This document shows, one piece after another, positions 19,949 to 29,795 of a stretch of 64,000 bases of DNA. The position numbers and the translations under genes were made by a program. The stretch lies in NCBI GenBank assembly GCA_948144175.1, contig CANXME010000421.1, positions 37,196 through 101,195 of the forward strand, written 5' to 3'. Source of the stretch: Closterium sp. NIES-65 (Eukaryota; Streptophyta; Zygnematophyceae; Desmidiales; Closteriaceae). Numbering within the stretch: the stretch's first letter is position 1; every line of letters starts with the position of its first letter. The notes under the pieces were generated by a model that saw only the letters and a list, made by a program, of their open reading frames with translations, searched no databases and was not told the origin of the DNA.

Positions 19949-21910
19949 ATGGCTACCCCTAGTGTCCTCGCTTTTGACGCCGAGGGTCGAGCCATTGACT
20001 TTGACGTCTGGGTAGATGACCTGCAGCTGTTCTTACAGTGCGATAGGGCAGACGGTCTCTCCCTCTTTGACCTCACCTCTGGTGCCTCTCATGCTCCTGC
20101 TGCTAATGCTGACGCCACTGTTCGCTCACAGTGGGCCACGCGCGATGCTGCTGCACGTCTTGCTGTGCGTCGCCACCTCCCTACCTCTGAGCGTGCGCAC
20201 TTTAGTCAGTACAAGAGTGCTCAGACCTTGTACGACGCTGTAGTTGCACGCTACTCCTCCCCTGCCACTGCTGCACTGAGCCGTCTCATGCTACCGTACC
20301 TCTTCCCTGACCTTGCTGCCTTTCCCAGAGTCGCTGACCTCATTACGCACCTCCGCACTAGTGACACTCGCTACCGCGCTGCGCTTCCTGCTGACTTCTG
20401 CGCCAAGAACCCCCCCCCCATGTACATCACTCTCTACTACATAGTCACTCGCCTCCCTGACTCCCTTCGCATAGTCAGAGACCACTTCCTCTCAGTCTGT
20501 CCCACCACTCTCAATGTTGACCTCCTCGAGAAGTCCCTCCTAGCGGCGGAGAAGAGCATAGTCGCTGTAGGGGCCTCTCGTGGTGACCCTCGCACCCCCA
20601 TCTTTGAGGGGTGTTCCCCCTCCCCCCTTCTACCCTCTATTGCCTCTGCTGCTGCGGCCGACCTCCTTGGTCTTGAGTCGGTCGGTGCGGCGTCTGCCCC
20701 TAGCGGGAGACGCCGCTCTGGCAGGGGCAAGGGGGGCAGGGGCACTGGAGGAGCGAGTGGGGGCGGTGGAGGTGGAGGTGGAGGCGACGGGGGGAGTGGG
20801 GGTGGCGGTGGGAGTGGAGGTGGGGGTGGAGGTGTCGGTGGCGGCAGTGGAGGCGGAGGCGGCGGCGGCGGTGGCAATGGGAGCGGAGGTGGCGGAGGTG
20901 GTGGCGGTGGAGGAGGCGGCGGAGGCGGCGGTAGTAGCGGAGGCGGCGGAGGCGGCGGGGGTGGCGGTGGAGCTGGTCGCGGGTCTACGCAGAGGAGTGG
21001 CTCCGGTGGTGGTCCGCGCCAGCAGCAGGAGCGCGGTCATGAGACCTTGTCCCCTCAGCAGCTCCATGAGTGGTACACTACACGCCAGCGGGGTGGGGGC
21101 TTTGGTCCGTGCACCTACGTCCTACGCACCGGCGACCGTGCGGGTGAGCAGTGTGGGGGTGCGCACCCCACCCAGCGCTGCTTTGGCCGCCTGAAGGACG
21201 CGTGGCGTCACCAGTTCCCGGAGGCCACAGAGATCCCTCGCTGGGGCGAGCTCTCTAGGGCGGGAGTTGCCATATATGATCTTGATTTTGATGCTATCCT
21301 TTCTGCCATGTATGCTGTGTCTATTAGTGATGAGGGTGACTGTTACCGTTGTTTCTCGCCCGACCCGGGCATTGAGACTGCTGCTCTAGGTACTGGTGAG
21401 GCTGCTGCTCTAGGTGCCAGTGAGGCTGCTGCTCTAGGTGCCAGTGCGTCTGCGTCCTCAGGTGCTGGTGAGTCTGCGCTCGCAGGTACCGCGTCGGCTT
21501 CGGCCTCCCTCACCTTCACACTTGACTCAGGGGCTTCTCGCTCCTTCTTTCGAGACCGCACCACACTCACGCCGCTTGGTCGGCCGGTTGCAGTCTCCCT
21601 GGCAGACCCCTCTGGGGGTCCTGTCCTTTCTCACTTCTCCACTGTCCTCCCGTGTCCGGAGGCCCCCTGTGGCACCTTGTCTGGTCTTTACCTCCCCTCG
21701 TTCTCTACGAACTTGGTGAGTGGTGCTGACCTACAGGATGCGGGGGTTCACCTGTTTACTCCTGCGACTCAGCGAGTGACTCACTGCTCGGACGCTCGCA
21801 CAGGCCGGCACCTGGCCACGTTTACGCGTCGGCCGGGGTCGAGCCTGTACACCCTGACCACTGAGTCTCCTCCTGTCCCTGCGTCTGGTCAGGTAGCTGC
21901 GTCGGGTTAG
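19949..21910 (+). CDS. copia element 2 Gag-protease (653 aa frame)
   Basis: Starts MATPSVLAFDAEGRAIDFDV. About 250 residues of helical Gag are followed by about 100 residues of almost pure Gly (20707-20990). Next is LSPQQLHEWY, then a Cys/His pattern (C at CTYVLRTGDRAGEQC, then GGAHPTQRC: C-x13-C-x3-H-x4-C), then DLDFDAILSAMYA. The protease site is LDSGASRSFFRD. The frame ends with a TAG at 21908 where sister elements 6 and 8 have CAG (SGQVFAAASRSG), so this is a premature stop and Gag-Pol was probably one frame. Gag packages the RNA; protease matures the polyprotein. Confidence 0.88.
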   Translation: MATPSVLAFDAEGRAIDFDVWVDDLQLFLQCDRADGLSLFDLTSGASHAPAANADATVRSQWATRDAAARLAVRRHLPTSERAHFSQYKSAQTLYDAVVARYSSPATAALSRLMLPYLFPDLAAFPRVADLITHLRTSDTRYRAALPADFCAKNPPPMYITLYYIVTRLPDSLRIVRDHFLSVCPTTLNVDLLEKSLLAAEKSIVAVGASRGDPRTPIFEGCSPSPLLPSIASAAAADLLGLESVGAASAPSGRRRSGRGKGGRGTGGASGGGGGGGGGDGGSGGGGGSGGGGGGVGGGSGGGGGGGGGNGSGGGGGGGGGGGGGGGGSSGGGGGGGGGGGAGRGSTQRSGSGGGPRQQQERGHETLSPQQLHEWYTTRQRGGGFGPCTYVLRTGDRAGEQCGGAHPTQRCFGRLKDAWRHQFPEATEIPRWGELSRAGVAIYDLDFDAILSAMYAVSISDEGDCYRCFSPDPGIETAALGTGEAAALGASEAAALGASASASSGAGESALAGTASASASLTFTLDSGASRSFFRDRTTLTPLGRPVAVSLADPSGGPVLSHFSTVLPCPEAPCGTLSGLYLPSFSTNLVSGADLQDAGVHLFTPATQRVTHCSDARTGRHLATFTRRPGSSLYTLTTESPPVPASGQVAASG

Positions 21911-22933
21911 GTGTTTGCTGCAGCGTCCAGGTCTGGTCCTGAGTCTGCCCCCTGCTCGTGTTGCCTCCTATCTCACGAGACTCTCCTCTGGCACCACCGC
22001 CTTGGTCACCCCTCCCTACCTTGTCTCCGAGGCATGGCCTCCCGTGTCCTTGTCTCTGGTCTTCCACGGTCCCTCCCTCCCCTTCCTCTGGGGCCTGGCC
22101 CCACCTGCGTCCCCTGTGTCGAGGGGCGGCTGCGGGCTGCCCCTCACTCCTCTCAGTTTCCCCCGACAGAGGCCCCGCTGCAGACGCTTCACATGGACGT
22201 GTGGGGCCCGGCCCGCGTCCGTGGACAGGGTCACGAGCGCTACTTCCTGCTGGTGGTTGACGACTACTCGCGTTACACCACAGTCTTCCCCTTGCGCAGC
22301 AAGGGTGATTTCACTGAGGTGTTGATCGACTGGATCCGCGCAGCTCGTCTCCAGCTCCGGAGGAGCTTCGGCTCGAACTTTCCTGTTCTGCGTCTGCACT
22401 CTGACCGAGGCGGAGAGTTCTCCTCTGGCCTTCTGCGAGCCTACTGTCCTGCGCGAGGCATCCGCCAGACCTTTACGCTTCCGGACTCTCCACAGCAAAA
22501 TGGGATTGCTGAGCGCCGCATTGGCATGGTCATGGACGTCGCCCGTACGTCCATGATGCATGCGGCTGCCCCCCATTTTCTGTGGCCGTTTGCGGTTCGG
22601 TACCCGGCGCATCAGATCAACCTTCACCCCAGGGTCTCCATGCCGGATACCTCTCCAGCTTTGCTGTGGACGGGGAAGGTAGGCGATGCGTCTGCGTTCC
22701 GTGTCTGGGGATATCGGGCATTTGTCCGCGACTTGTCTGCGGACAAGCTGTCCCCTCGTGCTGCTCCTTGTGTCTTCCTTGGCTTCCCCCCTGACGCGCC
22801 AGGGTGATAGTTCTACCACCCCACCTCTCGTCGTGTTCTGTCCTCCCAGGACGTCACGTTTGACGAGTCGGTCCCCTACTACCGCCTCTTCCCCTACCGC
22901 ACTCCGTCCCTCCCCCCGCCACCGCTCTTCCTT
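21911..22933 (+). pseudogene. copia element 2 integrase
   Basis: Zinc region LLWHHRLGHPSLPCLRGM and CVPCVEG. Catalytic core LHMDVWGPARV, LRLHSDRGGEFSS and DSPQQNGIAERRIGM give the D, D, E triad. It is broken at 22805-22810, where TGG CAG (PGWQF in the sisters) has become TGA TAG. Beyond it FYHPTSRRVLSSQDVTFDES continues the GKGG-like C-terminal region. Confidence 0.88.
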
Positions 22934-25933
22934 GTGCCAGGTCCCCCCCCGGTAGACCCCCTCCCCCCTCAGGGTCCTGCCCCTTCATGTGTGTCCCAGG
23001 TAGACGCAGTCGAGCCTGTCGAGGTTACTGGTGACTCTGGTGCTGCTGAGGGTGCTGAGCCTGGGGGTGCTGACTCTAGGGGTGCTGAGCGTGTGGGTGC
23101 TACGCCTGGGGGTGCTGAGCCTGAGGGTGCTACTAGTGGGGGTGCTGTGTCTGGGGTTGCTGAGCCTCGGGGTGCTACGCCTTGGGGTGCTGAGCCTGGG
23201 GGTGCTGAGCCTGGGGGTGCTACGCGTGGAGGTACTGAGCCTGGGGGTGCGAAGCCTGAGGGAACTAGGCCTGCTGGTGCTGTGCCTGGCGGTTCTCCGG
23301 GTGCTTCGTCGTGCCGGGAGCCACTCTCTCCACAGGAGCTGCGTGAGTGGTTTGCCCGGCGCTGGAGGCGAGCTGCTGGAGCTGGAGGTGCTGCGGGTGC
23401 TGGAGGTTCTATTGCTGCTGAGGGAGGTGTTGCCACGGGTCTCGGAGGTGCTCGTATTGGGAGTACTGGAGCTGCTGGGCTTGCGGGTACTTCTGGAGCT
23501 AGAGCTGCTACGGGTGTTGGCGCGGAGGCTCCTGCTGTCGGTCCTGGAGGCGGTCCTGCTGGGGGTACTACTGGTGCTGTTGGAGGTACTATCGCTGGAG
23601 CTGCTACTGGTGCTGGTGCTGCCACTGGGGGTGCTGGTGCTGTCCCTGCTGTGTCTGGAGTCGCCGCGCGGCCTCGGCCGTACTTCGTTCCGCTCCTTCA
23701 GCAGGTTCTTGGTCTCCCGTCTTCTACTGGTCCTCCTCCTCCCTTAGAGTGTCCACAGCCTGTCCCGTCGCAGTTACAGTTACAGCCGGCCTCCCCACTG
23801 CCTGCTCCGTCTCCTTACACTGGTCCTACTAGAGGTCTTGCTGAGCGTCCTGAGCCTGCCTCACGCCCTGCGTCGCCTGTCCGTGCTGCTCGCACTAGTG
23901 GTCGCAGTTCGCGTCAGCGTCCTCCTCCTGTCCCTGGCACGCACCGGATGTCTCTGGGTCCGTCCACTGCTCCTCTGCGTGCCCCTTTGCCTTCTCCTCC
24001 TGAGTCTTCTCTTCCTGCTCTTGCCGACCCGAAGTCGGACTCTCTTCGTGCTGCCAGTCCTACTGTCACGCGTCTCCTTGCTACTCTCGTCACTGACCCT
24101 TCTTTTGAGTCCACTGCTGCGTCTGCCCTAGTTGCTGAGCTCGTCGACTTTGCTGCTCGCTGTCGTCTAGACTACGCTGCTACTCTTGTCGCTGAGTCTG
24201 AGTCTGTCCGTCCTCCGTCCGTCGGGGGTGAGTGTGCCCTTGGCACGGACGTCCTTGAGGACAGGCAGGAGGAGTTGCAGTGCTTGGCTGCTGTTTCACC
24301 TCATCTCGTGTCCGTACTGCTTACCCCTGAGGGAGACCCGGATGCACTTGACATCCCGACTCCGCGCTCTTACGCGGAGGTCGTAGAGGGTCCCTACTCC
24401 TCTTAGTGGCAGGCAGCTATGGATGCAGAGATTGCTTCCTAGAAGTCCACAGGCACCTACGTTGACGCGGTTCCCCCACCTGGGGCGAACATCGTCAGTG
24501 ACATGTGGATCTTCAGGGTGAAGCGGCCGCCAGGTTCTCCACCTGTCTTCAAGGCGCGGTACGTGGCGCGTGGCTTCAGTCAGCGGCAGGGAGTTGACTA
24601 CTTTCAGACCTTCTCTCCCACCCCGAAGATGACCACTCTTCGGGTGCTGCTGCACATAGCCGCTCAGCGCGACTACGAGCTTCACTCTCTTGACTTCAGC
24701 ACTGCTTCCTTGCAGGGTAGCCTACACGAGGAGATCTGGCTGCGCCGCCCACCTGGCTTCACTGGGACTTTTCCTCCTGGCACCCAGTGGAGCCTCCGGC
24801 GGCCAGTCTACGGTCTCCGCCAGGCACCGCGTGAGTGGCACGACACACTGAGGACTATGCTTGCGGCTCTTGGGTTTGCTCCCTCTACTGCCGGCCCGTC
24901 GCTGTTTCTGCGCATTGACACCTCTTTGCCGCCATTCTACATCCTCGTGTACGTCGATGACTTGGTCTTTGCCACTGCTGACACTGCTGGACTCGCCCAC
25001 GTGAAGTCCGAGCTGCAGAAGAGACACACGTGCACAGACCTGGGTGAACTGCGCAGCTACCTTGGCTTTCAGATCACCCGGGACAGAGCACGCCACACCA
25101 TTACCCTGACTCAGTCACACATGGTGCAGCAGGTCCTTCAGCGCTTCGGCTTCACGTACTCCTCGCCTCAGGCCACTCCTCTGCCTACTCGCCACTCGCT
25201 CTCAGCTCTGCCTTCGGATGAGTCCGTAGAGTCGAGTGGCCCGTACCCAGAGCTTGTTGGCTGCCTCATGTACCTAATGACCTGCACACGACCTGACCTT
25301 GCATACCCTCTTGGCATTCTTGCACGCTATGTTGCTCCTGGGAGACACAGACCGGAGCACATGGCTGCAGCGAAGAGGGTGCTGCGCTACTTGTGCAGTA
25401 CGTCGGGCATGGGGCTAGTGCTTGGAGGGCAGAGTCCAGTGGTCCTCACTGGGCACGCAGACGCTTCTTGGGCTGACGACCAGGCTACTCAGCGGTCGTC
25501 ACAGGGTTACACCTTCAGCCTTGGTTCCGGCTCTGTTTCGTGGAGGGCTACTCGCTCGTCTTCCGTTCTCGGCTCCAGTTGTGAGGCTGAGATCTACGCA
25601 GGAGCCATGGCTGCTCAGGAGCTTCGCTGGCTCACCTACCTGCTGACTGACCTCGGAGAGCCGCCTCGTTCTCCTCTAGTGCTGTACGTAGACAACAAGG
25701 CCATGCTGGCCTTGTGTCGGGAGCAGCGCCTGGAGCACAGAACGAAGCACATTGCTCTCCGCTACTTTCTTGCTCGTGAGCTGCAGCAGCGTGGTCAGCT
25801 GCGACTTGCGTACGTGGCCTCTGAGGCCAACACTGCTGATATCTTCACTAAGGCACTTGCGCCTTGTGATCATCAGCGCTTCTGTACTCAGCTTGGTCTT
25901 GTGCCTGCCTTGCCTCACTTGCTCACTTCTTGA
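22934..25933 (+). pseudogene. copia element 2 spacer, reverse transcriptase and RNase H
   Basis: A spacer of about 15-bp repeats (AEPGG, ATPGG and similar pentapeptides, 23040-23310) precedes RT. Stops at 24404 and 24440 replace CAG (YSSQWQ) and TGG (ASWKS). RT shows VKRPPGSPPVFKARYVARGF, GVDYFQTFSPTPKMTTLRV, LHSLDFSTASLQGSLHEEIW, VYGLRQAPREWHDTL and ILVYVDDLVFA. RNase H shows GHADASWADD, SCEAEIYA, VDNKAMLAL and KHIALRYFLARELQQRG. The frame from 24503 to the TGA at 25933 is otherwise intact. The enzymes copy the RNA genome and remove the RNA strand. Confidence 0.9.
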
Positions 25934-26144
25934 CCTTGCTTGTACTGTCACATATATATACTCCTGCACTTGCTTGTTTAGCCTTTTGTATATATATGCG
26001 TGCTCCTGCATGTGAACTGGCCTTCTGGGCCTTGAACTTGTGCTCAGAATGTGTGGTGACTTTGTGATCCACCCTGAGCTTTGCTTTGTTCTGCTTGACT
26101 GGTCTTGTGACCCCTTGTTCTCCCCCACTTTGCCTATGGGGGTG

Positions 26145-26267
26145 TGTCAAATCATAATGTTCTGTAGGCTGTAGTGGGGTAGCCTATATGGGGTACCCAT
26201 TTCTAGGGTTGCATATTTGTACCACATTCCATTCCTTAGTGCACTCATTCTCGTTTCAATTCTCACA
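26145..26267 (+). repeat. 3' LTR of copia element 2
   Basis: 123 bp with one mismatch to the 5' LTR. Preceded by CCCCCACTTTGCCTATGGGG and GTG. Confidence 0.93.
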
Positions 26268-27360
26268 CAACCCAGCTGCGACAAACGAGGAAACAACGAC
26301 GATTCCTTCCGCCGTCCTCGCACAACTGCTTCAGTGACTCACGAGCATGGAGCAAGGGCTCCAGACATTGCGGAATGGCGATGCGGGAACCTCTTCCCAA
26401 CCTACTCAACCGGCCTCAAACGGCCAGAACTCCGCCCCGCAAGGCTTCTCTCTCGATACGAACGGCTCAACCCCCAAGACTTCCTGTCCCAGCGATGAAG
26501 CAATTCTCTCTGCACAATCAAGGTTTTTGAGCATATAAAAAATAAAGACAAGTGAGCGCTTTGACGGCGGAGACTTCTATACCTGGAGCTTTGAGCTGGA
26601 GCTGCTACTGCAAAACGCGCAGATTTATCATTATTTCGACGGAAGCTACTCAGGGCCTACGGAAGATACTGACGACGCAAAAACCAAGTACTACAACGAG
26701 TCCCTGATGGCGTGTGGGGTTCTTTTGCGGAACATGTCACCGACGGAGCAATTGAGCATTCGCTCATACAAGACCTCACCTGCTCCAGCCCTCAACGCCT
26801 GGCGCCACCTGAATGGCGTATACCAACCCAAGGACTCAGTGTCGTCGAGCCGCCTCCTCCAGCAGTTACTAGAAACAAGGATGGCACCAGGAGAGAAAGC
26901 CAACAGTTACCTGAATCGCTGTCGGAGTCTACACGATCAAATCGCGAAATTGGGGAGCTCGATCTCTGAGGAGATCTTTGTGAACATCGTGCTCCAAGGG
27001 CTCGGCCCAGAGTGGCGGCCCTGCAAGGCGCTTCTCCGACAGCAGGGGGTCATCTCGCAGGCCGCCCTTTGCGCCGCCCTCCTCGTCGAACAATGGGATA
27101 TGGATCAGCAGCGACCAGCGCCACGACGAGAGAGAGAACGTCTCGCATTCTACGCAGACAACACGGAAGAGCGACGACCACGGCGCCTCTACTGCAAGAT
27201 CTGCAGAAATTTTGGGCACTTGGCGGATCGATGCAAGCATCGATCTCGCCCTCGCCAGACCAATCCGAGCACTTGGTTCGGCCGACAAGACGCAAGAAAT
27301 GACACGCATCCCGCCCAGGGGTCTCAACCCCCACCGCGCAACCTGAATCCAACAACTTAG
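26268..27360 (+). pseudogene. copia element 1 Gag (second part)
   Basis: Gag begins before the nested insertion (MAGGSGGQTNLTVEAQPN, from about 18859) and resumes at 26268. There are stops near 26337 and 26536 (CTTCAGTGA, AGCATATAA). The frame then runs from SERFDGGDFYTWSFELELLL to the stop at 27358-27360. The C-terminus has a canonical CCHC knuckle, CKICRNFGHLADRC (C-x2-C-x4-H-x4-C). This is the nucleic-acid-binding capsid protein of a Ty1/copia element. Its domain order and knuckle differ from the Gly-rich Gag of the inner elements, so it belongs to another lineage. Confidence 0.85.
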
Positions 27361-27412
27361 CAGCAGCAGCAGCCACCACAAGCTGCCCCCGTCCGCAACG
27401 TCATGGGAAAGC

Positions 27413-28226
27413 ATGACCATGACGAGCGGCTCTCGTCGCCCGCGCGCACGCTCACTCTCACCTGAGCCGGCGCCCGACTCAATCGAGGCATCTCCGAACA
27501 ACAATCCATTCAGCACGCATCACTCCTACAGCGACGACGACAACCAGGACTGGAATCTACCAGTCCCGCTGCTTGAGAGCCCTCCGCACGTACCTGACAT
27601 GCGGCCGGCACCGATCGACTGGATCGCGCGCGAACAGTTTATGAAGGTGGACACTCCACACATCGTCACTCCGCGACTGGCGCTGCTCGCGCGAAACGAC
27701 AACAGGCGCTACAACAACCGGTACCTGGACAGCTGCTGTGGGCAGCATATGGTGGGCTCCGAGCATTACATATCCAACGCCGTCCCCATTCCCGTCGTCA
27801 CTTACGTCACAGTGGCAAACAACATGCGGCTGCGCGCAAGCGCGCAAGGTATCGTGGTGGTGAAGGCACTAGGGAGCCGAACGCACATCACACTTAACGA
27901 CGTGCTGATTGTGCAGAACCTGCGCTTTAATTTGCTCTCGGCGGCGCAACTCCTGGATTGCGGAGTCATCCTCAGCACCGACCCCGAGACGCGCGACATC
28001 CTGCTCCACTTCACGATGCCGAACAAGAAGCGCTAGCAGATCGGACGGGCGCGCGCCGAGAACGGCGTATACGTTCTCGACTTTGACATTCCCGACTGCA
28101 GCGGCGATTCGCAGGAATTGATTGACCTCGTCCCCCTGCGCTTCGAACACATTCATCGCTGCGATTGGAAGCACCCTGATGGGCGCCCCTGGGTGCCACG
28201 CCACACACACCCCCGCAAGCTCGCGC
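27413..28226 (+). pseudogene. copia element 1 protease region, cut by a nested element
   Basis: The frame to 28036 contains NRYLDSCCGQHMVGSEHYI, the copia aspartic protease site, but with DSCC where active enzymes have DSG[A/C]. The region ends in a TAG at 28034-28036 and can be followed further (IGRARAENGVYVLDFDIPDC) to the insertion at 28227. The changed active site plus the stop make this protease inactive if the reading is right. Confidence 0.75.
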
Positions 28227-28359
28227 TGTCAGAATGTTATGTTTGACTAGCCTGCAGTGGGGTACTCAATAGTGAGTACAGCCCAACTTAGGGTTTCCTA
28301 TATGTACTCAAGTGCTTGCTAGTGAACCCCCTCTCCTCTTCATCTCTCATTTATTCACA
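28227..28359 (+). repeat. 5' LTR of element 3
   Basis: 133 bp; contains inverted repeats TACTCAATAGTGAGTA and GTACAGCCC...GGGTTTCCTATATGTAC. Confidence 0.88.
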
Positions 28360-29662
28360 TGCTATCAGAGCATCTACGCTCCTAGCCTGTGGTCCCACCT
28401 AACTGCTTTCGCTGCTACTCTGTGTTCGGCACGCCCCGTGGCGTGCCCCTCGCGCTACTCTTAGCGGCCCCGTTGCCGCCCTTCCAGGCCTCTCGCGGCC
28501 CCTTCGCGGCCCCGTTGCCGCCCTTCCAGGCCCGTCGCGGCCCCTTCGCGGCCCCGTCGCCGCCCCTTTCGCGGCCCGTCGCCGCCCGTCCAAGCCCCTC
28601 GCGACCCCCTCTTCGGCCCCGTCGTCGCTCCTATCGGCCCCGTCGCCGCCGCCAGCGGCCCCGTCGCCGCCGCCAGCGGCCCCGTCGCCGCCGCCCGCGG
28701 CTCGTCGCCGACCCTAGCGGCCCCGTCGCCACTCCTATCGGCCCCGTTGCCGCCGCCAGCGGCCCCGTCGTCGCCGCCAGCGGCCCCGTCGCCGCCACTT
28801 GCGGCCCCGGCCCCGCCCCGGCCATGCCCTGTCGCCAGCCGCGGCGCACCGGGGGCACGTGTCTCGACAGGCGACGGGAGGGGCGACCTGGGGGAGGGGG
28901 GCGAGCATCGCCCCTTCTGCCGCTTGTTTTGGCGCCCTGGGAGACCGCGCGTCGCCCCCCCCCCCCCCCCCTAACCTCCCTGCCCGCCGTCCCGCCCGGC
29001 CCTGTGTTAGGGTCTGGGGGTGGCGAGTAGGGGGTGACGGGTGTGTGGTCTCCCTTGCTCCTCCTCCTCCTTCGTCCCCCACTACTGTAGCCGTCGCTGA
29101 GGGGGGTGGATGTGTGGGAGCCTGGGGTTTAGGGTTTAAGGGGGGTGTTGTGGGAGTGGAGCTAGGGTTTTGAGGGAGGTGGATGTGTGTGAGCCTGCGG
29201 TTTAGGGTGTAAGGGGGGTGCTATGGGAGTGGAGCTAGGGTTTGAGCAGGGGGTGTGTGTCGAGAGGTGTGGGGCAGCTGGAGGAGGCTGGTTGAACGGA
29301 GGTTGTCGTCGTGTCGTCAGCAGCACCAGTAGTCCGTGGCGCTGCTCCGGTAGCCCAGTCGTAGCCAGCTGTGCCAGTCGCCCGTGGGTCCGTTGCTCGT
29401 CTGCCGCTAGTCTTAGCCGCGGAGCCAGTTACTCCAGTAGTCCGGAGCGCTGTTCCGGTAGCCGCTGTGCCTGTGTGACTCCTGTTTCCCGTGTGTCTGC
29501 AGCTTCAGCCGACGCCTCCTATCTCCTCTCCTCTTACAGTCTCGCCTCCTCCTCCTCACTTTCCCTTTGTGAATGACTCTAGCTTTGCTCGCTATTGTGA
29601 ACTCCTGCTCTATGTCTGCTTGCTCATTGTACTGATTACACCCCACTTTGGCTATGGGGGTG

Positions 29663-29795
29663 TGTCAGAATGTTATGTTTGACTAGCCTGCTGTGGGGTA
29701 CTCAATAGTGAGTACAGCCCAACTTAGGGTTTCCTATATGTACTCAACTGCTTGCTAGTGAACCCCCTCTCTTCTTCATCTCTCATTTCTTCACA
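29663..29795 (+). repeat. 3' LTR of element 3
   Basis: 133 bp; four substitutions relative to 28227-28359. Confidence 0.88.

Larger units (their letters stand above)
18914..26267 (+). mobile_element. copia element 2, near-complete Ty1/copia nested in copia element 1
   Basis: LTRs of 123 bp (18914-19036, 26145-26267) differ at a single base (TTTCG/TTTCA) and are flanked by the target duplication CAACC (18909-18913, 26268-26272). The insertion splits the gag of copia element 1. Following the 5' LTR is TGGTATCGAGCAGG, then a GC-rich leader, a Gag-protease frame, integrase, RT and RNase H in copia order. Five nonsense codons interrupt pol (21908, 22805, 22808, 24404, 24440). One LTR mismatch implies a recent insertion, much younger than its host element. 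Confidence 0.93.
28227..29795 (+). mobile_element. element 3: 1.57-kb non-autonomous LTR element in copia element 1
   Basis: Two 133-bp LTRs (28227-28359, 29663-29795; TGTCAGAATG...TTCACA, four differences) flank a non-coding interior. Flanks are CGCGC and CGCGG, an imperfect 5-bp target duplication. The primer site is TGCTATCAGAGC. The interior has the GC-rich leader typical of the inner copia family (CCCCGTCGCCGCCGCCAGCGG repeats, 28440-28850). A duplicated 75-bp block follows (29103-29175 and 29177-29250) and then CCCCACTTTGGCTATGGGGG before the 3' LTR. No gag or pol motif is left, so it must have been mobilised by a related autonomous copia. Confidence 0.88.

Noticed and set aside
20437-20877. 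Poly-Pro frames opposite Gag (also 50152-50604 and 62108-62494)
   Set aside because: Antisense shadows of the Gag poly-Gly tract.
29103-29250. Internal telomere remnant
   Set aside because: Only isolated TTTAGGG-like motifs inside two 75-bp blocks of element 3, not a tandem telomere array.
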